Below, piece after piece: positions 1-7,376 of a stretch of DNA of 7,376 bases. The notes beneath the pieces are model-generated. The model searched no databases. It saw only the letters and a program-made list of their open reading frames with translations, and had not been told where the DNA came from. The stretch is taken from the NCBI GenBank assembly GCA_017391435.1, contig JAFOYS010000111.1, positions 1-7,376 on the forward strand. Reading direction: 5' to 3'. This stretch comes from Alistipes sp. Lineage in GTDB: Bacteria > Bacteroidota > Bacteroidia > Bacteroidales > Rikenellaceae. Within the stretch, counting starts at the first letter, position 1. Each line of letters starts with the position of its first letter. The position numbers were made by a program, and so were the translations under genes.

Positions 1-1521
1 AGAGGGGTTGATAGTGATAGTTCTCTCAGCCGATGAGAGTTCTGTAAAGAGCTGTGTGAGGTTAAAGGTGGCACCATAGCGGTTTGGCGTGTTGTATACC
101 TTAGTCATTGTCGCACAGCCATTTGCGCAGTGATTTTTGCCGCCAATAGTGAGTGTTGAGTGCGAACTACTACCTATACGAAAGACATCCCAGCGCTCTG
201 AACTCTCCTTCATATTCCATAGGTCAACACCTTTGCTCTCAAGAGAATAGTAGTTCTGTGAGCCCAGATCTATGCTCCAGCGAACACCGCCCCACTCGTA
301 GATAAAACTACCAGCATCCATATGTCCGTGCGGAAGAGATGCCGAGCCACCCTTAGCGGCCAGATATGTATCCTCTTTACTCTGCCAACCACTGCGATAT
401 GCAAAGAGCGGTTGCTCTCCTCTGCCAACAAATAATTTGGTTGTTGGTGGCTCTATATTCTTCAGGTTGCAACGCGATAAAAAGAACATTGCAAGCGGTA
501 GCATTCTTCGCTCCTCTATGTGAATTTTTCCACTCTCAAGACTTCGGAAGTCGTCGTATATAATGCTCATATTGCCACTCTCGGCAGCAAACCATCCGAG
601 TAGTGGGTTTTGACTCTTTCTCAACCTTGAACCATCGTCAGAGTAGTTAAATCTTCCGCCACTTGGTGCTGTTATAAAGTTAACAAAATCAGCAGATTGC
701 ATAAAACCTTCTGCCTTTTCAATGCCAAAACTACTGCCAAGTGCACTACGCAGAGCTTCAATCATAACTACCTCAAACCAAGTGCCATAACTCCAGTATC
801 CACCACCCTCTACATAGACCCCATCTGGAGCATAAGTAGTCATCGCTAAAGGGTTGGATAAAAGCGACTTTTCAACCATCTGTTTTGCTAATTCGGGCTT
901 GATTTCAGAGACGGCAAGCGCACCTAAAACCATACCGCAGTTGCAGACTTGGTTCCAGTTGTTTCTACTGCGGTAGAACCACATCTGGCGCTCCTTTTCG
1001 GCGCCAAGAAGCCCATTATTGACAATGGCATCAGCAATCTTCTGTCGGCTATCAGCAGAGAGCAAGTCGTAGAGCCAGTCGTAGCCTAAGGCCAGCGCTG
1101 TGGTCATCTCTGCCACATCGAGGAAGTGTGAAGGATTCCAATTGTTAAACTCCGCGGCGGCAATCATCTCCTGCTCGGCTCTCACTGCGTATTTAACATC
1201 CTTTGTAGTGAAGTAACTATAACTGCAGTATAGCACGCGCTCCAATACCTGGCGGCTAACTGTAAGCAGTCGCTTGCCCTGTTTCTGATACACAGATACG
1301 GGTTGAGTCAACATCTTATTGGCAGACCGAATAATGTAGTCGTTAAGCCTTGCCATCTGAGGGTTTGTTTTTACTGCCTCGGCAAGCGAGTCAAGGCAGT
1401 TCTGGTTAAAAATAAGTCTGGGATGGGGCTTGGGCTGTGAGAATATAGCCTCTGATAGTTTCTCTGCCTGAGTTGTAAAATAGAGCGCGCACAATAAAAT
1501 TATTGCCAATAACCGTTTCAT
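1..1521 (-). CDS. heparinase II/III-like polysaccharide lyase, secreted (3' end beyond window)
   Basis: This open frame reads 507 codons from an ATG at 1521 to the window edge without a stop, so the C-terminus is missing. Residues 1-19 (MKRLLAIILLCALYFTTQA) are a signal peptide without a convincing lipobox, so export to the periplasm or outside is expected. An alpha-helical toroid-like part follows, with NNWNQVCN at 187-194 and YAPDGVYVEGGGYWSYGT at 230-247. The heparinase II/III-like beta domain then begins, with HGHMDAG at 398-404 and WSIDLG at 415-420. By analogy with Pedobacter heparinase II (His202, Tyr257, His406; zinc on His408, Asp425, His464, from memory), likely equivalents are N188, Y245 and H398, with H400, D418 and H454 as metal ligands. 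Such enzymes cleave uronic-acid-containing polysaccharides by beta-elimination. The substrate (glycosaminoglycan, alginate or other) and the exact PL family cannot be told here. It is divergent from groES with its own promoter. Confidence 0.85.
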   Translation of the reverse strand, partial: MKRLLAIILLCALYFTTQAEKLSEAIFSQPKPHPRLIFNQNCLDSLAEAVKTNPQMARLNDYIIRSANKMLTQPVSVYQKQGKRLLTVSRQVLERVLYCSYSYFTTKDVKYAVRAEQEMIAAAEFNNWNPSHFLDVAEMTTALALGYDWLYDLLSADSRQKIADAIVNNGLLGAEKERQMWFYRSRNNWNQVCNCGMVLGALAVSEIKPELAKQMVEKSLLSNPLAMTTYAPDGVYVEGGGYWSYGTWFEVVMIEALRSALGSSFGIEKAEGFMQSADFVNFITAPSGGRFNYSDDGSRLRKSQNPLLGWFAAESGNMSIIYDDFRSLESGKIHIEERRMLPLAMFFLSRCNLKNIEPPTTKLFVGRGEQPLFAYRSGWQSKEDTYLAAKGGSASLPHGHMDAGSFIYEWGGVRWSIDLGSQNYYSLESKGVDLWNMKESSERWDVFRIGSSSHSTLTIGGKNHCANGCATMTKVYNTPNRYGATFNLTQLFTELSSAERTITINPS

Positions 1522-1539
1522 AATGTCACATATTTACAA

Positions 1540-1571
1540 CAAAATTAGTAATTTTGTGCCAAATTGTCAAA
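1540..1571 (-). promoter_or_regulatory. Bacteroides-type promoter for the lyase gene
   Basis: On the minus strand a TTTG (plus-strand 1568-1571) is followed after exactly 20 nt by TAATTTTG (1540-1547). This matches the Bacteroidota sigma-factor consensus TTTG-N19-21-TAnnTTTG perfectly. Transcription would begin about 1533, leaving a leader of roughly 12 nt before the ATG at 1521. There is no Shine-Dalgarno sequence, as is usual in this phylum. No equally good promoter for groES could be recognised in the same 142-nt intergenic stretch, and no CIRCE operator was seen. Confidence 0.75.
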
Positions 1572-1663
1572 AGTCTCTGCCAAAAACGGGACAAAAGCCC
1601 CTTTGGCATAGCTATTGATTGCTGTAGTGCAAACAGAAAATTGTTAAACTAAATATTTGAATT

Positions 1664-1935
1664 ATGATTAAACCATTATCAGACAGAGTTCTCATTCTGC
1701 CAAATCCAGCAGAGGAGATTACCGCTGGCGGTCTTATTATTCCAGACACAGCAAAGGAGAAGCCACTTGCAGGCAAGGTTATCGCCGTAGGTCCAGGTAC
1801 TAAGGAGGTTACTATGGAGGTAAAGGAGGGCGACCAGGTGCTCTATGGAAAGTACTCAGGCACTGAGGTTAACTATGGTGGCACAAGCTACATTATTATG
1901 AAGCAGTCAGAGATTTTAGCAGTAGTAGAGAAATA

Positions 1936-1936
<1 letters not shown>
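1664..1936 (+). CDS. groES: co-chaperonin GroES (Hsp10)
   Basis: This 90-residue protein has the length and pattern of GroES. It forms the heptameric lid that closes the GroEL folding chamber in the cytoplasm. The mobile loop that docks on GroEL lies at about residues 16-32, with AGGLIIPD at 21-28; L24-I25-I26 correspond to the hydrophobic tripeptide of E. coli GroES. KEKPLAGKVIAVGPG follows at 31-45, and the C-terminal strand part is EGDQVLYGKYSGTEV with the ending ILAVVEK. The ATG at 1664 gives the family's normal N-terminus (IKPLSDRVL) and has an AT-rich leader without a Shine-Dalgarno. groEL follows after 219 nt, a much wider gap than is common for this pair, and the gap is occupied by a repeat element. 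No recognisable heat-shock operator was found upstream. Confidence 0.97.
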
Positions 1937-3784
<1,848 letters not shown>

Positions 3785-3812
3785 TGTAGTTGTCATATAG
3801 ATTTTTCGGTAC

Positions 3813-3845
3813 AGGGCTGTCATTGTGGCAGCCCTTGCTTTTTTT
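3813..3845 (+). terminator. Rho-independent terminator of groESL
   Basis: AGGGCTGTCA (3813-3822) pairs with TGGCAGCCCT (3826-3835) as a 10-bp stem with one G-U pair and a TTG loop. After TGC comes a run of seven T (3839-3845). It lies 29 nt after the groEL stop and separates the chaperonin unit from the downstream polysaccharide operon. Confidence 0.9.
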
Positions 3846-3902
3846 GCCCGTATGGGATTTCGTGCTAAACAAATGCTGTTTGGTTGAAAATTGTAATCTG
3901 AG

Positions 3903-3934
3903 GTTGATTTTTAAACATAAATTTATTATATTTG
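3903..3934 (+). promoter_or_regulatory. Bacteroides-type promoter of the polysaccharide operon
   Basis: TATATTTG at 3927-3934 is a full match to the Bacteroidota -7 element TAnnTTTG. GTTG at 3903-3906, 20 nt upstream, matches three of four bases of the -33 element TTTG. Transcription would begin near 3940, giving a leader of about 120 nt before the antiterminator gene. No inverted repeats were found flanking this promoter, so there is no sign in the window that it is an invertible (phase-variable) promoter of the B. fragilis kind. Confidence 0.6.
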
Positions 3935-3937
3935 CAA

Positions 3938-4062
3938 AGATTAACAAGGGTCTATTGGATACTATTTGTCTGCGATTGTCTGTTAATCTAACTGTGTAGT
4001 AGTGTAACTGATTGGTAATCATTGTGTTGTATGGTTGCCAATGTCCCCAGATTATGCCTTGT
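3938..4062 (+). promoter_or_regulatory. structured 5' leader of the polysaccharide operon, candidate antiterminator recognition region
   Basis: A perfect 9-bp inverted repeat, AGATTAACA (3938-3946) with TGTTAATCT (3981-3989), would close a stem around a 34-nt loop at the very 5' end of the predicted transcript. A second hairpin, ATTGGTAATCA (4011-4021) with TGGTTGCCAAT (4032-4042), has 11 bp including two G-U pairs and a 10-nt loop; it ends 20 nt before the ATG at 4063. In Bacteroides fragilis, UpxY proteins need the 5' untranslated leader of their own operon to act, so these structures are candidates for that role here. The structures are seen in the sequence; the role is inferred. Confidence 0.5.
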
Positions 4063-4617
4063 ATGGAGCAACAAACGCTTGAGCAGAGAGTTGAGTGGTA
4101 TGTTCTTCGCGTCACTTATCAGCGCGAGATGATTGCCAAGCGTAGGCTTGATGAACTCTCTGTAGAGAGTTTTGTGCCGACAAAGGTTGTCCGTGTTACG
4201 CTACAGAATGGGCGTCGGGCACTACAGCGCCGAGCACTTGTTCACAACTACATCTTCATCCGCTCAGACCGCGCAACTATAGACCAGATAAAGAGCTTTG
4301 AGCTGCCGTACTTGCGCTATGTTATGCATACGGTAAATGGAGTGCGTCAGGCTATGGTTGTACCCGAGCAGCAGATGCGTAGCTTTATGCTTGTAACAGG
4401 TACGGAGGATGAGCGACTGATGCTTCTTGATAGCACTACAACACCTTTAAGCTCTGGTACCCGCGTAAGGGTTACGGGGGGTGTTTTTGCAGGTGCTGAG
4501 GGTCTGCTTGTAAAGGTCGCTGGGGCTCGCGAGCGCCGCGTAGTTGTAAGAATTGAGGGTATTGCTGCCGTAGCAACACCCCGCATAGAGAGAGAATTGT
4601 TAGAAAAGATAGAGTAG
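4063..4617 (+). CDS. upxY: UpxY-family NusG paralogue, transcription antiterminator of the polysaccharide operon
   Basis: This 184-residue protein has the two-part plan of specialised NusG paralogues. The N-terminal NGN domain begins at WYVLRVTYQREM (12-23) and continues through SFVPTK, RALVHNYIFIRSD and LRYVMH. The C-terminal KOW domain is at about 132-158 (GTRVRVTGGVFAGAEGLLVKV). UpxY proteins ride on RNA polymerase and prevent early termination in long capsule operons. Its place as first gene, 3 nt before ugd and behind a structured leader, fits this. I chose the ATG at 4063 because it leaves the normal short tail before the NGN strand. An ATG at 4054 would add three residues. A longer in-frame TTG reading from 4012 runs through the leader hairpin and adds residues unlike the family. 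No upxZ-like inhibitor gene follows, unlike the B. fragilis loci. It could equally be called a LoaP/RfaH-type NusG homologue. Confidence 0.88.
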   Translation: MEQQTLEQRVEWYVLRVTYQREMIAKRRLDELSVESFVPTKVVRVTLQNGRRALQRRALVHNYIFIRSDRATIDQIKSFELPYLRYVMHTVNGVRQAMVVPEQQMRSFMLVTGTEDERLMLLDSTTTPLSSGTRVRVTGGVFAGAEGLLVKVAGARERRVVVRIEGIAAVATPRIERELLEKIE

Positions 4618-4620
4618 AGT

Positions 4621-5853
4621 ATGAAAATTGCAGTTGCAGGAACGGGTTATGTGGGTATGAGTATGGCCACATTGCTCTCACAGCACAACGAGGTTGTAGC
4701 CGTAGATATCGTTGCCGAGAGGGTGGATATGATAAACCGCCGAATCTCGCCTATTCAGGATGAGTACATTGAGCAGTTCTTTGCCCAGCGTGAGCTCAAT
4801 CTTACCGCTACGCTTGACGCTAAGAGCGCCTATAGCAGTGCCGACTTTGTGGTTATCGCTGCGCCAACAAACTACGATAGCGTGCGTAACTTCTTTGATA
4901 CCTCGGCCGTAGAGAGCGTTATTAACCTTGTTATTGAGTCTAACCCAAATGCGATAATGGTTATCAAGAGCACCATCCCTGTGGGCTTTACCGAGCAGAT
5001 TCGCAGTAAGACGGGTAGTGAGAATATACTCTTCTCGCCTGAGTTTCTGCGCGAGAGCAAGGCACTGTATGACAACCTCTACCCAAGCCGTATCATCGTT
5101 GGTCGCCCAGAGGGAGACGAGCGCCTTGATGCTGCCGCACACACCTTTGCAGCGCTTCTTCAGCAGGGGGCTGTAAAAGAGAATATAGATATCCTCTTTA
5201 TGGGCCTTACAGAGGCTGAGGCAGTGAAACTTTTTGCAAATACCTACCTTGCCCTCAGAGTGAGCTACTTTAACGAGCTTGACACCTATGCCGAGATTAA
5301 GGGTCTCGATACCCAGGCTATTATCTCAGGTGTTGGTCTTGACCCTCGCATCGGAACCCACTACAACAACCCATCCTTCGGCTATGGAGGCTACTGCCTT
5401 CCAAAGGATACCAAGCAGCTGCTTGCAAACTATCAGGATGTGCCGCAGAATATGATGTCTGCAATCGTTGAGAGCAACCGAACCCGCAAGGACTTTATCG
5501 CCGACCGCGTACTTACAATGGCGGGCTACTATAGCGGCAATAGCACCTATAACGCCTCCCGCGAGCAACACTGCATAATAGGCGTCTACCGCCTAACTAT
5601 GAAGACAGGCTCTGATAACTTCCGCCAGTCATCAATTCAGGGCGTTATGAAACGCATCAAGGCCAAGGGCGCCGAGGTTATCATCTACGAGCCAACCCTC
5701 GAAAACGGCACCACCTTCTTCGGCAGCCGCATCGTAAACGACCTCGACCAATTCAAGACCCTCTCGCAAGCAATTATCGCTAATCGATACGATAGTTTAC
5801 TTGATGATGTAGTAGAGAAAGTTTATACAAGAGATATTTTCAGAAGAGATTAA
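4621..5853 (+). CDS. ugd: UDP-glucose 6-dehydrogenase
   Basis: This 410-residue protein oxidises UDP-glucose to UDP-glucuronate with two NAD+, in the cytoplasm, supplying uronic acid for surface polysaccharide. It starts with a Rossmann fold, [14 protein letters not shown] (3-16), and D29 in VVAVDI is a likely NAD contact. Catalytic residues fall on the numbering I recall for Streptococcus pyogenes UDPGDH, shifted by at most one: T118 (KSTIPVG), E141 and E145 (SPEFLRES), K203 and N207 ([20 protein letters not shown]), nucleophile C259 and D263 ([10 protein letters not shown]). The length is that of the short, roughly 400-residue class. It begins 3 nt after the antiterminator and ends 2 nt before the epimerase, so it is surely in the same operon. 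Codon choice is uneven: about 5650-5765 is rich in C-ending codons, while the last 30 codons turn AT-rich. Confidence 0.96.
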   Translation: MKIAVAGTGYVGMSMATLLSQHNEVVAVDIVAERVDMINRRISPIQDEYIEQFFAQRELNLTATLDAKSAYSSADFVVIAAPTNYDSVRNFFDTSAVESVINLVIESNPNAIMVIKSTIPVGFTEQIRSKTGSENILFSPEFLRESKALYDNLYPSRIIVGRPEGDERLDAAAHTFAALLQQGAVKENIDILFMGLTEAEAVKLFANTYLALRVSYFNELDTYAEIKGLDTQAIISGVGLDPRIGTHYNNPSFGYGGYCLPKDTKQLLANYQDVPQNMMSAIVESNRTRKDFIADRVLTMAGYYSGNSTYNASREQHCIIGVYRLTMKTGSDNFRQSSIQGVMKRIKAKGAEVIIYEPTLENGTTFFGSRIVNDLDQFKTLSQAIIANRYDSLLDDVVEKVYTRDIFRRD

Positions 5854-5855
5854 TT

Positions 5856-6920
5856 ATGCAGACCATTCTTGTTACAGGTGCCGCAGGTTTTATCGGTGCA
5901 GCTCTTGTTGAACGCCTGCTTAAGACTGAGCAGAATTTAGTTATAGTGGGACTTGATAACATCAACGATTACTACGACCCCTCTATAAAACGCTATCGCC
6001 TTGAACGATTAGGAGCTGTTGTAGCTGCGAACGAAAATAACAATAGTTGGGTGTTTGTTCGTGGTAATATTGCAGATAGGGCACTTGTAGAAAGTCTGTT
6101 TGTCGAGTACCGTTTTGATATTGTTGTAAACCTTGCTGCACAAGCGGGAGTCCGTTACTCAATAACTAATCCAGATGCCTATATTGAGAGCAATATCATC
6201 GGTTTTTATAATATCCTTGAGGCTTGCCGCCATAGCTATGACTGCGGCGCTACTGGAGTTAAACATCTTGTTTATGCCTCCTCTTCGTCTGTCTATGGTA
6301 GTAATAAAAAGGTGCCTTACTCTACAGACGATAAGGTAGATAACCCTGTGAGTCTCTATGCGGCAACAAAGAAGAGTAATGAGCTTATGGCGCACGCATA
6401 TAGTAAGCTGTATAATATCCCTTCCACGGGTTTGCGCTTCTTTACGGTTTACGGCCCTGCTGGTCGCCCAGATATGGCATACTTCGGCTTTACAGATAAG
6501 CTGCGTCGCGGCGAGAAGATAGAGATATTTAATTATGGTAACTGCCGCCGTGATTTTACATATATTGACGATATTGTTGATGGCGTTCAGCGTGTTATGC
6601 ATCGCGCACCAGAGCGTATTATGGGAGAAGATGGTCTTCCAATGCCACCGTATGCAGTATATAATATTGGTAATAGCAACCCTGAGAATCTGCTGGACTT
6701 TGTAGATATCTTGCAGCAGGAACTTGTCAAAGCAGGTGTACTTCCAGACAATTATGACTTTGAAAGTCATAAGATTCTTTCGCCAATGCAAGCAGGTGAT
6801 GTCGTAGAGACCTATGCTGATACAACACCTCTTGAGCGCGACTTTAATATTAAACCTCACACACCACTGCGCGACGGTCTGAGTGCTTTTGCTAAATGGT
6901 ACAAAGAGTTTTATGGGTAA
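5856..6920 (+). CDS. NAD-dependent sugar epimerase, probably UDP-glucuronate 4-epimerase
   Basis: This 354-residue extended short-chain dehydrogenase/reductase has the NAD-binding motif TGAAGFIG (7-14). The catalytic set is a serine in SSSSVYG (S143 is the best fit), with Y168 and K172 in SLYAATKKSNE. Blocks typical of UDP-GlcA 4-epimerases and their GalE-like relatives are present: LDNINDYYDPSIKRYRLE, LAAQAGVRYSI, GLRFFTVYGPAGRPDMA, and NYGNCRRDFTYIDDIV. The expected reaction is UDP-glucuronate to UDP-galacturonate in the cytoplasm. The preceding ugd makes exactly this substrate, and that supports the call over plain UDP-glucose 4-epimerase. The start at 5856 is 2 nt after the ugd stop and puts the nucleotide-binding strand at the N-terminus as usual. 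The gene's last 8 nt overlap the flippase start. Similar proteins are often named after capsule gene sets, so no symbol is given. Confidence 0.9.
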   Translation: MQTILVTGAAGFIGAALVERLLKTEQNLVIVGLDNINDYYDPSIKRYRLERLGAVVAANENNNSWVFVRGNIADRALVESLFVEYRFDIVVNLAAQAGVRYSITNPDAYIESNIIGFYNILEACRHSYDCGATGVKHLVYASSSSVYGSNKKVPYSTDDKVDNPVSLYAATKKSNELMAHAYSKLYNIPSTGLRFFTVYGPAGRPDMAYFGFTDKLRRGEKIEIFNYGNCRRDFTYIDDIVDGVQRVMHRAPERIMGEDGLPMPPYAVYNIGNSNPENLLDFVDILQQELVKAGVLPDNYDFESHKILSPMQAGDVVETYADTTPLERDFNIKPHTPLRDGLSAFAKWYKEFYG

Positions 6921-7376
6921 ACCAAAGAAGATATTTAATAATGTAGTTGCTTTGGCAATTAAGATATTATTAACTTGTGTTGTACAGTTAATAGGAACTA
7001 GAATTGCATTGTCTGCACTAGGAGATGAGGGTTTTGGACTCTATAATCTCCTAGCAGGAATAATAGTGCTCTTTTCTTTTCTAACAGGAAGTTTGTTAAT
7101 TTCAACACAGAGATATTTGTCTATAGCTATTGGAGAGCAGGATGATGCTAAACTTAACTCTATATTTAACGTGAGTTTATTAATTCACATACTGCTAACT
7201 GTATTTGTTGTTTTGTTCCTATATTTATTAAAGAGTATATTGTTTAGTCATATATTAAATATATCACCGCAGTATATTACTGTGGCAAAAACGGTGTATG
7301 ATATATTGTTACTATCTATTACTATAACTATACTATCTATTCCATTCTCGGCTAACATCAATGCTCGGGAAGATAT
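6913..7376 (+). CDS. wzx: Wzx-type polysaccharide flippase (5' part only; runs off window)
   Basis: This frame opens at an ATG inside the end of the epimerase gene and stays open for 154 codons to the window edge. It is strongly hydrophobic, with likely membrane segments at about residues 10-35, 43-64, 85-108 and 125-145. The pattern GTRIALSALGDEGFGLYNLLAGIIVLFSFLTG, then TQRYLSIAIGEQDDAKLNSIFNVSLLIHILL and later SIPFSANINARED, is what I recognise from lipopolysaccharide-biosynthesis flippases of Bacteroidota (MATE-like/PST superfamily). These move undecaprenyl-linked repeat units across the inner membrane. It has the basic N-terminus usual for such proteins (MGKPKK). The 8-nt overlap with the epimerase indicates translational coupling. 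It is much richer in A+T than the upstream genes, with many ATA, TTA and TAT codons, as is common for flippase genes in exchangeable glycan loci. At least half of the protein lies beyond the window. Confidence 0.85.
   Translation, partial: MGKPKKIFNNVVALAIKILLTCVVQLIGTRIALSALGDEGFGLYNLLAGIIVLFSFLTGSLLISTQRYLSIAIGEQDDAKLNSIFNVSLLIHILLTVFVVLFLYLLKSILFSHILNISPQYITVAKTVYDILLLSITITILSIPFSANINARED

Noticed and set aside
1602..1632. Possible groES promoter: TTTG at 1602-1605 with TAGTGCAA 19 nt later
   Set aside because: Only the TA of the -7 element matches the TAnnTTTG consensus; too weak to report as a feature.
3938..3989. The 9-bp inverted repeat as borders of an invertible promoter
   Set aside because: The repeat encloses only 34 nt downstream of the -7 element, so inversion would not flip the promoter; recombinase-target repeats of this kind are usually longer and further apart.
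3790..3999. 69-residue plus-strand frame after groEL
   Set aside because: It reads through the groESL terminator and the promoter and leader of the next operon; it has no recognisable start context or motif.
4012..4062. Longer UpxY reading from a TTG at 4012
   Set aside because: The added residues are encoded by the leader hairpin and do not match the NGN-domain start; ATG at 4063 (or 4054) gives a normal family length.
4678..5142. 154-residue minus-strand open frame inside ugd
   Set aside because: It is antisense to the catalytic core of a well-conserved dehydrogenase and shows no domain pattern.
6159..6860. 233-residue minus-strand open frame
   Set aside because: It lies entirely inside the epimerase gene, whose motifs are clear, and the translated sequence resembles no protein family.

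Overview
The window looks like a chromosomal segment of a Bacteroidales bacterium (phylum Bacteroidota). The grounds are Bacteroides-type promoter elements (TTTG, about 20 nt, TAnnTTTG), no Shine-Dalgarno sequences and A-rich leaders, an UpxY-like NusG paralogue heading a polysaccharide operon, and the style of the GroES/GroEL, Ugd and flippase proteins. GAG and AAG are strongly preferred over GAA and AAA in the chaperonin genes. The genus cannot be fixed from the sequence alone.

Layout: (1) 1-1521, minus strand: a secreted heparinase II/III-like polysaccharide lyase. It has a signal peptide and the family's HxH metal and catalytic centre, and its C-terminus lies outside the window. A good Bacteroides-type promoter lies just upstream of it (1540-1571). 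(2) 1664-3784, plus strand: groES and groEL, the complete chaperonin pair. They are separated by a 219-nt spacer filled by a highly structured repeat element, with inverted arms of degenerate heptamers around three hairpins. A strong intrinsic terminator follows groEL (3813-3845). (3) 3903 to the right edge, plus strand: the start of a capsular or other surface polysaccharide operon. It has a promoter, a structured leader of about 120 nt, an UpxY-family antiterminator, UDP-glucose 6-dehydrogenase, a UDP-glucuronate 4-epimerase-like enzyme and the first 154 codons of a Wzx-type flippase.

How the parts fit together: GroES and GroEL form the folding machine and are a housekeeping unit. The polysaccharide operon reads as a pathway. 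UpxY is expected to let RNA polymerase read through the long operon. Ugd oxidises UDP-glucose to UDP-glucuronate, the epimerase converts that to UDP-galacturonate, and the flippase moves the lipid-linked repeat unit across the inner membrane. The genes are spaced by 3 nt, 2 nt and an 8-nt overlap, so they are very probably co-transcribed and translationally coupled. The lyase is divergently transcribed and need not be linked in function.

The most interesting non-coding signals are the groES-groEL spacer element, which has mutually exclusive pairings, and the leader of the polysaccharide operon, which carries a 9-bp perfect inverted repeat and an 11-bp hairpin just before the antiterminator gene. 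No clear new protein system is visible.
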